The position numbers and the translations under genes are program-made. The notes beneath the pieces are model-generated. The model saw only the letters and a program-made list of their open reading frames with translations. It was not told the origin of the DNA and did no database searches. A stretch of DNA of 6,487 nt from Verrucomicrobiota bacterium (GTDB lineage Bacteria; Verrucomicrobiota; Verrucomicrobiia; Chthoniobacterales; UBA10450), in assembly GCA_003219115.1 (NCBI GenBank), contig QHPN01000168.1, positions 1 through 6,487 on the forward strand. The letters run 5' to 3'. Below, one piece after another: positions 1 through 4,354 of the stretch. The stretch's first letter is position 1; the number at the start of each line of letters is the position of its first letter.

Positions 1-145
1 GCTATTTACATGGCGATATCAGCCGTGATAGGAAATCGACACTCAAGGTGTTCATGCATTTCGGGCGGAGCCATGTTTCGCTCGCGAGCATAAGTTCGAT
101 CTGAGGGTCGTTCCGAGCCCAGCCGATCTGCGGGCCGCTTCAAGC

Positions 146-180
146 ATAGGAAGGGACCCTGTTACGGGGCCCTTCCCTAT
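146..180 (-). terminator. Strong GC hairpin downstream of the choice-of-anchor P gene; possible terminator without U-tract
   Basis: Bases 149-159 pair with 166-176 with a single A-G mismatch around a 6-base loop. The stem can extend by three AT pairs (146-148 with 178-180) if one base bulges. It lies about 40 bases past the stop codon of the minus-strand gene at 220, where a terminator would be expected. No T-run follows on either strand, so it may instead be an RNA-stabilising 3' hairpin. Bases 1-145 hold no gene I can support. Confidence 0.45.
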
Positions 181-219
181 TCGATGCTCTTCGACGCCTT
201 TCGGCGACAGGCACCTGGC

Positions 220-1467
220 CTAGTGAGCCGATGCCTCCGCTCGCGCGACTTGGACGTGGGCGCCGATCTTAATCCCGAAGGTGTTCTCTTGGGTGATGAT
301 TAGCTCAATCATCCGAACCTCGATGCTGTGCGGCGTGTGAATGACTCTGTGGAGCCAAAGCGTTCCCAGCCCCGCGATGGAAAGCTTAGTATTCGGCGCC
401 ACGTTATCGTTGATCTGCGCGAAGCCTTTGACCGAGAGACCGACAAAGTTCGAGCCAGTATCGCTGAAGCTTAAAGTTCCTGAGATCTTCGAAGCGTGGG
501 CATCAGCCTTGACCAAGTTCGCCTTCACTAGGTCGTTTAGAATATTGACGACCTGGATCGTGGATGTGGTTTCGCCCACCGCCGAGGTGCCGTTCACGGT
601 GCCTTGCGCGGTGTCGAACACGTCACCAACCGAGAATAGATCGGGCACCTGGACCTGAAGAATCTCGTTGCTCTTAAGAGCGCCATTGGTGCCCAGGCAA
701 CCCAACCCAACTTGCGCCGTCGGACCCGATATGACTATATTGCCAACGTTAGCCTTCGTGCCATAGGCGCTGCCGTCCAAGGTTCCCTCGATCTCAGGGC
801 CCCTTAAGCCGCTGGAAGCGTGAGAGACGATGATCTGCGTCCCTATGGGAATGTTCAGAACGTTCGCCTGGCTGATAAACACGTGGATCATGTTGACGGT
901 GAGAGACACGCGTGTCGGCGAGGTGTTCCTGATCTGCTCGTTGATCACGACGTGACCCAATCCTGCCAAGTTAATCGAAGTGTTCGGGGCCGTGTTGGCG
1001 GAGATCACGTTCCCGGCCACGACAAGATTGACCAACGTCGAACCCGCAGCGCTTGTGTGGAAGCCACCAGCGTCGTGGGTGATTGTACTCACGGCTTTCA
1101 CCTCGTCGGCCGTAATAAGCCCCCCGAGCAGGAACGCGTCATACGTGTCAGCGGTAGCGGTCGCCTTGAGCGTGCCGTTCTGCAGAATCTCGCCGTCGGC
1201 GCTCGTGTTGATAACCCCGGTGATCGCCACCGGAGGCAAGTCCACAGTCAGAATTGTGTTCTGACTGTGAGCAGGGACCTCCGTCGTCCCGCAGCCCGTT
1301 CCAATTCCCGACTGTGCCGTCGGACCGGATTTGATTACATTTCCGACATTCACACGCGTACCATAGGCGCTCGCCGAGAACAGAAAGCCGGGGTCGGCGG
1401 CATTCGCGATCGAGACGAGGCCCGCGCAAATTACAAGGGTGAGAAGACCCTTTTTTGTTATATTCAT
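220..1467 (-). CDS. Secreted choice-of-anchor P family protein with two tandem domains
   Basis: A 415-residue protein with a Sec signal peptide: K5-K6, a hydrophobic core at about 8-20, and an AxA site with cleavage after A23 (ANA|AD). The mature part is an internal duplication, about residues 31-219 and 231-412. Matching blocks are SAYGT.. NVGN(V/I) with SGPTAQ (33-52 and 233-252), a Cys in a Gly-rich turn (C59, C257), APNT..I.LAGLG (160-171 and 357-368), and a final T/E-V-M-I helix or strand near 190-200 and 384-394. This pattern matches the choice-of-anchor P family as I remember it; function is unknown, and members are usually cell-surface proteins with varied C-terminal anchors. No LPXTG, PEP-CTERM or transmembrane tail is visible, so this one is predicted to be periplasmic or released. 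The start is supported by GGAAGGAT (1476-1483) ending about 9-10 bases before the ATG. It appears monocistronic. The family call is fairly sure; the role is unknown. Confidence 0.85.
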   Translation of the reverse strand: MNITKKGLLTLVICAGLVSIANAADPGFLFSASAYGTRVNVGNVIKSGPTAQSGIGTGCGTTEVPAHSQNTILTVDLPPVAITGVINTSADGEILQNGTLKATATADTYDAFLLGGLITADEVKAVSTITHDAGGFHTSAAGSTLVNLVVAGNVISANTAPNTSINLAGLGHVVINEQIRNTSPTRVSLTVNMIHVFISQANVLNIPIGTQIIVSHASSGLRGPEIEGTLDGSAYGTKANVGNIVISGPTAQVGLGCLGTNGALKSNEILQVQVPDLFSVGDVFDTAQGTVNGTSAVGETTSTIQVVNILNDLVKANLVKADAHASKISGTLSFSDTGSNFVGLSVKGFAQINDNVAPNTKLSIAGLGTLWLHRVIHTPHSIEVRMIELIITQENTFGIKIGAHVQVARAEASAH

Positions 1468-1890
1468 ATTATAATATCCTTCCAGTTATTCTGAGTTTTA
1501 TGGTATTTATAGCATACAGCATGCCTCTTTCATCTCTGGAACGAACCGAGCCGTTTGTATCTTCCTTCGCACAAGCAGCTTGAAGCTGATAACTTTTCTC
1601 TTTTATTGAAAGCGACACGGAAATCACAATTGATGATTCTGTAAGGGTTTCCGACGTTAGCGTACAGCGCGTTTGGATCGTGAACCCAATGAAAACCGCC
1701 TTTGGGAAGGTCAGGTAACGGGGAAAAACGTCTTGTAAGTCAGCAGCGGCAAGACAAAAAACTCGTGAAGCGCTTCTATTCAGGTAGAGAGACCGGCTTG
1801 GTTCGTCGTCGCGGCGCACAGTGCGTCGGAAAGGCTTACGAATTTCTCAACCTGGACGTTTTCGAGAAACCTAAATAAGCGCCTCTTTTT

Positions 1891-1910
1891 TAGCGCATTG
1901 CGTTGCGCTA
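1891..1910. repeat. Perfect inverted repeat, 7-base arms with a 6-base loop
   Basis: TAGCGCA (1891-1897) and TGCGCTA (1904-1910) are exact reverse complements around TTGCGT. A run of six T lies immediately before it on the plus strand, so on the minus strand the hairpin is followed by A rather than T, and it is not a standard terminator in either direction. It could be a protein-binding site or an RNA hairpin; its role is unknown. Confidence 0.4.
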
Positions 1911-2024
1911 CGGTCGGTTCGCATAATTATTGTTGTAAAGCTGGTAGTTATAATAATACTGTAAAATCGGAGAACATGAAGCCATCGAAGATATGTGAGC
2001 AAAGGCTGCGACAGATCTAAGGTA

Positions 2025-2049
2025 CTAAAATAGCCTCCCGCTCGGGGGA
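2025..2049 (-). terminator. Likely rho-independent terminator of the WGxxGxxG protein gene
   Basis: On the minus strand, beginning 9 bases after the TAA stop (2058-2060), the run of C at 2044-2048 pairs with 2034-2039 around a GAGC loop with one C-A mismatch. It is followed by CTATTTTAG, which contains a short T-run. The stem is short and imperfect, so strength is uncertain, but position and orientation fit. Confidence 0.5.
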
Positions 2050-2057
2050 CGTCGTGA

Positions 2058-2480
2058 TTATCGATTTCCCTGCCTTTTCCGCAGCAGCCCAACAAGGCCG
2101 AGCAAGCCAAACAAGCCAATCCAACCGTAATCGCCGTGCTCCGCCGGTTTACTCGGCACGTCGGTGAAACTCGGCGCTGCTGGAGTTAACGCGGTCGGAT
2201 TTTGACTTCCGGGCGTCGTATCTTGCCTCGAAAACGTGATCGTCGCCCCAGTCTGGTCACCCGTGTCGTCGCACGTCGGGCACGGAGTAGGAGGGGCAGG
2301 GCTCGCATCGAGCGAGTCCTCGTCCGGAGGAGAACTTTCGTCCCCAGGAATGCCTTGCTCCGCCGGAGCGGTTTGGTTGGGGTGAATCGACGCGGCGGGT
2401 GCTTGGGCCAACAACTCCACCGTTCCGAGGCCGATCACGATAGCCACGAGGATCGCGAACATTATGGCGAATTTGATCAC
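2058..2480 (-). CDS. Small exported protein with a WGxxGxxG-CTERM-like C-terminal membrane helix
   Basis: From a GTG at 2478-2480 this encodes 140 residues. The N-terminus is V/M-I-K followed by a long hydrophobic core and LLAQA-P, a signal peptide. The middle (about residues 28-115) is a Pro/Asp/Ser/Thr-rich, low-complexity, acidic linker with one CPTC pair (67-70). The end is YGWIGLFGLLGLVGLLRKR (118-136). That tail has the exact spacing of the WGxxGxxG sorting signal, with Tyr in place of the first Trp, a Gly/Leu helix, then basic residues. The frame stays open upstream to an ATG at 2639, but that extension (Arg-rich, coming from the C-rich tract) is unlike a signal peptide and looks non-coding. 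An ATG at 2462 (134 residues) is the other candidate but lacks the basic n-region. No start has a clear Shine-Dalgarno. A terminator-like hairpin follows the stop. The role of the mature linker is unknown. Confidence 0.7.
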   Translation of the reverse strand: MIKFAIMFAILVAIVIGLGTVELLAQAPAASIHPNQTAPAEQGIPGDESSPPDEDSLDASPAPPTPCPTCDDTGDQTGATITFSRQDTTPGSQNPTALTPAAPSFTDVPSKPAEHGDYGWIGLFGLLGLVGLLRKRQGNR

Positions 2481-2595
2481 AAAGTACAATCGTTGATCGG
2501 TCAAATCACAGATGGTACGTGAATTGGATCGTGATCGTTTTGTACGCGGTGAATCGCTGCGTTTCAGACAATGCTCAACAGTCGCCTCTACAACA

Positions 2596-2612
2596 AGGGG
2601 TTCAACTCCCCT
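2596..2612 (+). other. tRNA T-arm look-alike (possible tRNA 3' remnant)
   Basis: AGGGG-TTCAACT-CCCCT forms a perfect 5-base-pair stem with a 7-base loop that fits the TTCRANY T-loop consensus. The acceptor strand that would follow (2613-2619) has no complementary 5' strand about 70 bases upstream, no anticodon arm is recognisable, and no CCA follows. It is therefore not an intact tRNA or tmRNA; it is either a remnant or chance. Confidence 0.3.
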
Positions 2613-2658
2613 CCCCTCGCCTCCCCTTTCATTTCCCAAATGAAAGTGTCGCGCCGTA

Positions 2659-2749
2659 GCCTTGGCGAAGGCGGACCGCTTCGAGTCGTGCCGAGGTCAT
2701 GTTGCGAGCTACGACTCGGCGTGCCAGCAGTTCGGGACACTGAGGTCCC
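2659..2749 (+). repeat. Cluster of three successive stem-loops (REP-like or structured RNA)
   Basis: In order: GCCTT-GGCG-AAGGC (2659-2672), an 8-base perfect inverted repeat CGAGTCGT/ACGACTCG (2682-2689 and 2711-2718) with a 21-base loop, and GGGAC-ACTGAG-GTCCC (2734-2749). No coding potential is convincing here. The arrangement resembles a small dispersed repeat or an untranslated leader of the downstream sulfotransferase gene; copies elsewhere in the genome cannot be seen from this window. Confidence 0.4.
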
Positions 2750-2809
2750 TCCCCCATTCGCAAGCGACCCGGCTCGACCGTCACGCTTACGCGACTAGGT
2801 TGATCGACC

Positions 2810-3640
2810 ATGCGATGGAACCTGAGCAGCCGGGCCCGCGAGCTTTCCGGTGGCGACGCCATCCTTATTTCCATTCCCAAAAGCGGACGGACCTGGGCGC
2901 GAACATTTCTGAGCGCCTATTTTGGCTACAAGAAAGGGAGACAATTCTCGCTCGATTTCACCGACCGCGGCGAGGCCGGAGTACCCCGGATTGTTTATTC
3001 GCATGACCGCTTCGAGCATCGGACAAAAGGCAATGCCTGGGATCGGTTACGGGGGAAATACCTGATTCCACCGCGATCTCTTCGCCAGGCGCCGATCGTG
3101 CTATTGGCGCGCGATCCACGAGATGCATTCGTCTCGTATTTCGTGCAACTGACGCGACGCAATCCGGCAACGCCGGGCGAGATCAAAGAGCTCCCAATTG
3201 ATGAGCTGTTGCGCCATCCGCGCTTTGGAATCGCTGGAATGGTGGAGGTAATGAACGGCTGGCTGGAAGAATTTGGTGACCGGTCCGATTTTTCAATTGT
3301 CCGTTACGAAGATTTGCGCGCCGACCCGCCGCGGGCGTTTTTCAATTTGCTTCGCGCAATTGGCGAGAAGCAAATCGATGATGCAGTATTTGCTCCGGCG
3401 ATCGATTTTTCCGATTTTCGAAATATGCAAAAACTGGAGGCGGCCGGCGAATTTGGCTCCAAGATTTTGCAACCGCGCGATCGCGATGACCTGGAAACGT
3501 TCAAGGTCCGACAGGGAAAAGTCGGCGGTTTCCGCGAATATCTCTCGGGCGAAGATCAGATTTACGCCACACAGATCTGTGCCGGGCTCAATCCCCGGTT
3601 CGGCTACGAGGCTGCTTCCGGGAATCCGGGGCGGGACTAA
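2810..3640 (+). CDS. Sulfotransferase domain protein (PAPS-dependent type)
   Basis: A 276-residue, single-domain protein of the usual length for Sulfotransfer_1 members, which transfer the sulfuryl group from PAPS to a hydroxyl or amine. The 5'-phosphosulfate loop is IPKSGRTW (22-29, classic PKSGTTW). A candidate catalytic His lies in YSHDRF (H65). The 3'-phosphate-binding strand-helix is RDPRDAFVSYF (101-111, R101 and S109). YEDL is at 166-169. The C-terminal cofactor motif is RQGKVGGFREYL (234-245, compare RKGxxGxWK). No signal peptide or membrane segment is present, so it should be cytoplasmic. The acceptor cannot be told from sequence. A weak AGGT (2797-2800) lies 9 bases before the ATG. 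The gene stands alone, with a gap on both sides. The only downstream hairpin (GGCG/CGCC, 3661-3673) has no T-run, so read-through toward the next cassette is possible. Confidence 0.88.
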   Translation: MRWNLSSRARELSGGDAILISIPKSGRTWARTFLSAYFGYKKGRQFSLDFTDRGEAGVPRIVYSHDRFEHRTKGNAWDRLRGKYLIPPRSLRQAPIVLLARDPRDAFVSYFVQLTRRNPATPGEIKELPIDELLRHPRFGIAGMVEVMNGWLEEFGDRSDFSIVRYEDLRADPPRAFFNLLRAIGEKQIDDAVFAPAIDFSDFRNMQKLEAAGEFGSKILQPRDRDDLETFKVRQGKVGGFREYLSGEDQIYATQICAGLNPRFGYEAASGNPGRD

Positions 3641-3711
3641 ATCGGTTAGTCTTCGCGCCAGGCGGCATTCGCCAGAGCGGCCGAGAGCGGAAAATAATCT
3701 GCAATTCATAC

Positions 3712-3740
3712 TTGACAGATAGACATTCAATCTCTACCGT
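3712..3740 (+). promoter_or_regulatory. Candidate sigma-70-type promoter P1 with inverted-repeat operator motif
   Basis: TTGACA (3712-3717), a 17-base spacer, then TACCGT (3735-3740) as a weak -10. An inverted repeat TTGA-N11-TCAA (3712-3715 and 3727-3730) spans the spacer and is conserved in P2. A start near 3747 would put the leader ORF ATG (3751) almost at the 5' end. The alternative -10 TATACA (3746-3751) has no well-spaced -35. Confidence 0.45.
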
Positions 3741-3750
3741 CCGAGTATAC

Positions 3751-3789
3751 ATGATAGAAGTGTTACCAAATCGGGAGGAAAAATCATGA
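3751..3789 (+). CDS. Possible 12-codon leader ORF overlapping the small protein start (ATGA)
   Basis: ATG at 3751 opens a frame for MIEVLPNREEKS, ending in a TGA that shares the ATGA of the next ORF (3786). The Shine-Dalgarno of the next ORF lies inside it. The second repeat copy has the equivalent ORF with a different sequence. Its own ribosome-binding site is poor (GAG, 3743-3745). Translation is unproven; it may be chance. Confidence 0.3.
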   Translation: MIEVLPNREEKS

Positions 3790-3935
3790 AAACGTTTTTA
3801 TTATTGGCCGTGGCCAGCGTGATTATCGCCGGGGTGCTTCCAAGTCTGCCGGCGAAAATCATCCTTAGTGCCTTCGTCTTACTGGCCACCCTGATCGAGG
3901 TTGCCCGCCTGTGCCCGCACGAACCTAAAAAATAA
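3786..3935 (+). CDS. Small hydrophobic protein, 49 residues, two predicted membrane helices
   Basis: Starts M-K-T-F-L-L-L and has two hydrophobic segments, about residues 4-18 and 25-40, joined by a Pro-bearing turn LPSLPAK (18-24). It ends in a short polar tail with one Cys and KK. GGAGG (3774-3778) lies 7 bases before the ATG, a strong site. The first helix could act as a signal anchor, and the protein probably sits in the inner membrane. It is paralogous over ~40 residues to the protein at 4026. I do not recognise a named family. Its reality rests on the good Shine-Dalgarno, the membrane-protein pattern and conservation in the neighbouring copy. Confidence 0.7.
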   Translation: MKTFLLLAVASVIIAGVLPSLPAKIILSAFVLLATLIEVARLCPHEPKK

Positions 3936-3948
3936 TTAATATTCCTAC

Positions 3949-3977
3949 TTGACCAATAGACATTCAATCCCTACCAT
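3949..3977 (+). promoter_or_regulatory. Candidate sigma-70-type promoter P2 with the same operator motif
   Basis: TTGACC (3949-3954), a 17-base spacer, then TACCAT (3972-3977), so the spacing seen in P1 is kept. TTGA-N11-TCAA is conserved (3949-3952 and 3964-3967). A second inverted repeat, TACC-ATCGA-GGTA (3972-3984), overlaps the -10 and is weaker in P1 (TAC-N7-GTA). As the nearest promoter-like site upstream of the regulator gene it would be the natural place for autoregulation; this is an inference. Confidence 0.45.
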
Positions 3978-3987
3978 CGAGGTATAC

Positions 3988-4029
3988 ATGACAGAAGAAG
4001 CCATTACGCAATCAGGAGGAAAACGATGA
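3988..4029 (+). CDS. Possible 13-codon leader ORF overlapping the second small protein start (ATGA)
   Basis: ATG at 3988 encodes MTEEAITQSGGKR and its TGA shares ATGA with the ORF at 4026. GAGG (3979-3982) lies 5 bases before the ATG, better than in copy 1. Relative to copy 1, four bases are gained before the Shine-Dalgarno and one lost after it, a net 3, so the frame into the overlap is kept. The peptide sequence itself is not conserved, so if functional it works through translation coupling rather than through its product. Confidence 0.3.
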   Translation: MTEEAITQSGGKR

Positions 4030-4277
4030 AAATGTTTCTGTTATTGGCAATAAGCAGCGTGGCTACAGCCGGAGTGCTTCCAAGTCTGCCGGCGAAAATC
4101 ATCCTTAGCGCCTTCGTCTTATTGGCCGCGCTGACCCAGGCGGCGCGCCGCGCCCCAGTCGGCTATCAGGATGAAAATGGGTTACATTTGATTCGCGCGC
4201 GCCGACCTCTGGCGAAAGGTCGATCAATCTTAAGTGGCTGGCTTTTTTCAGATTCCCGCAGGCCGGCGAAGGCATGA
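4026..4277 (+). CDS. Small membrane protein, 83 residues, paralogue of the 3786 gene with a distinct tail
   Basis: Residues 1-40 match the 49-residue neighbour closely: M-K-x-F-L-L-L-A, then AGVLPSLPAKIILSAFVLLA, giving two predicted helices. Residues 41-83 are different: Arg-rich, with GYQDENGLHLIRARRP (47-62) then a Ser/Gly/Trp segment and a basic end, likely a cytoplasmic tail. AGGAGG (4014-4019) lies 6 bases before the ATG. Its TGA overlaps the ATG of the next small ORF (ATGA at 4274-4277), which places it at the head of the Rrf2 operon. The function is unknown. The tail could be a native domain or sequence captured at the duplication end point. Confidence 0.65.
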   Translation: MKMFLLLAISSVATAGVLPSLPAKIILSAFVLLAALTQAARRAPVGYQDENGLHLIRARRPLAKGRSILSGWLFSDSRRPAKA

Positions 4278-4354
4278 ACGCCTTTTTCTTTATCATGGGC
4301 GCCGCCGCGAATCGTAGTTGCTATATTGAGCGCGATCGGGATCGCGTGGCATGA
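4274..4354 (+). CDS. Tiny 26-codon ORF linking the small membrane protein to rrf2; possibly a frameshifted membrane peptide
   Basis: ATG 4274 overlaps the previous stop (ATGA) and the TGA at 4352-4354 overlaps the rrf2 start (ATGA at 4351-4354). It begins MNAFFFIMGAAA. After that the zero frame turns polar and charged, while the +1 frame, from ATC 4311, reads IVVAILSAIGIAWHEAF and stops at 4395-4397. Removing one A of the pair 4310-4311 would give a 40-residue membrane peptide overlapping the start of rrf2. It is therefore either a real coupling ORF, a small gene broken by one inserted base, or a sequencing error. Confidence 0.35.
   Translation: MNAFFFIMGAAANRSCYIERDRDRVA
4331..4346. promoter_or_regulatory. 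Perfect palindrome just upstream of the rrf2 start
   Basis: CGCGATC-GG-GATCGCG has 7-base perfect arms and ends 4 bases before the rrf2 ATG, covering the place of the ribosome-binding site. It could be an operator for autoregulation or an RNA hairpin limiting initiation. It may instead be an accident of codons if the frameshifted membrane ORF is real. Confidence 0.35.

Larger units (their letters stand above)
1468..2057. other. Intergenic stretch of 590 bases with no supported gene
   Basis: This lies between two minus-strand genes, so it should hold the promoter of the choice-of-anchor P gene. On the minus strand a TATAAA (1506-1511) sits about 40 bases before the start codon and could be a -10 box, but no convincing -35 lies 17 bases upstream. 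An odd-centred palindrome CAGCTT-G-AAGCTG is at 1576-1588. A 116-codon open frame on the minus strand (1469-1819) has no recognisable family, has no Shine-Dalgarno, and ends between the ribosome-binding site and start codon of the next gene, so I do not annotate it. Confidence 0.5.
2481..2809. other. Divergent intergenic region between the WGxxGxxG gene and the sulfotransferase gene
   Basis: About 330 bases that must contain promoters for both flanking genes, though I see no strong -35/-10 pair. It contains a T-arm-like hairpin (2596-2612), a C-rich tract with four C-runs (2608-2637) and three stem-loops (2659-2749), listed separately. Short open frames here on both strands show no family features. 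Confidence 0.5.
3691..3897 (+). repeat. Tandem duplication, copy 1 (promoter, leader and small-protein start)
   Basis: Copy 1 aligns to 3929-4137 at an offset of 237-240 bases. Shared blocks include AAAATAAT, ATAGACATTCAATC, GTATACATGA, the Shine-Dalgarno GGAGG, and a 35-base identical run at 3834-3868 (equal to 4074-4108). Differences in the coding part are scattered substitutions, many at third positions, and the indels in the upstream part total 3 bases. This indicates an older duplication kept under selection rather than a very recent one. Confidence 0.85.
3929..4137 (+). repeat. Tandem duplication, copy 2
   Basis: Second copy of the unit at 3691-3897, directly adjoining it: the AAAATAAT that begins copy 2 overlaps the stop codon of the copy 1 gene. 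Similarity fades at about codon 40 of the enclosed gene. Beyond that the sequence differs and continues into the Rrf2 region. Confidence 0.85.

Noticed and set aside
3..104. Open plus-strand frame at the window edge, possible C-terminus of an upstream gene
   Set aside because: 34 codons with no recognisable motif; an open frame of this length is expected by chance.
341..1494. Plus-strand and alternate-frame open frames across the choice-of-anchor P gene
   Set aside because: They are antisense or shifted shadows of a gene with a signal peptide, a ribosome-binding site and an internally repeated domain; they show no family features.
1469..1819. 116-codon minus-strand open frame
   Set aside because: No recognisable motif, no Shine-Dalgarno, and it runs through the leader and ribosome-binding site of the next gene.
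2250..2620. tmRNA ending at the T-arm-like hairpin
   Set aside because: No complementary 5' acceptor strand, no alanine-like D-arm start, no tag-peptide frame and no CCA end could be found.
2481..2639. 53-codon N-terminal extension of the WGxxGxxG protein to an ATG at 2639
   Set aside because: It would bury the signal peptide internally, and its composition follows the G-rich tract rather than protein-like codons.
2571..3006. Plus-strand short open frames before and over the sulfotransferase start
   Set aside because: Arg-rich translations of structured non-coding DNA or an alternate frame of the sulfotransferase; no ribosome-binding site.
3293..3730. 145-codon minus-strand open frame
   Set aside because: Antisense to the conserved C-terminal half of the sulfotransferase, with no independent support.
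3746..3751. TATACA as the -10 box of P1 (and the matching site in P2)
   Set aside because: The good -35 TTGACA lies 28 bases away and TAGACA 20 bases away, both too far; the 17-base spaced TACCGT/TACCAT fits both copies better.
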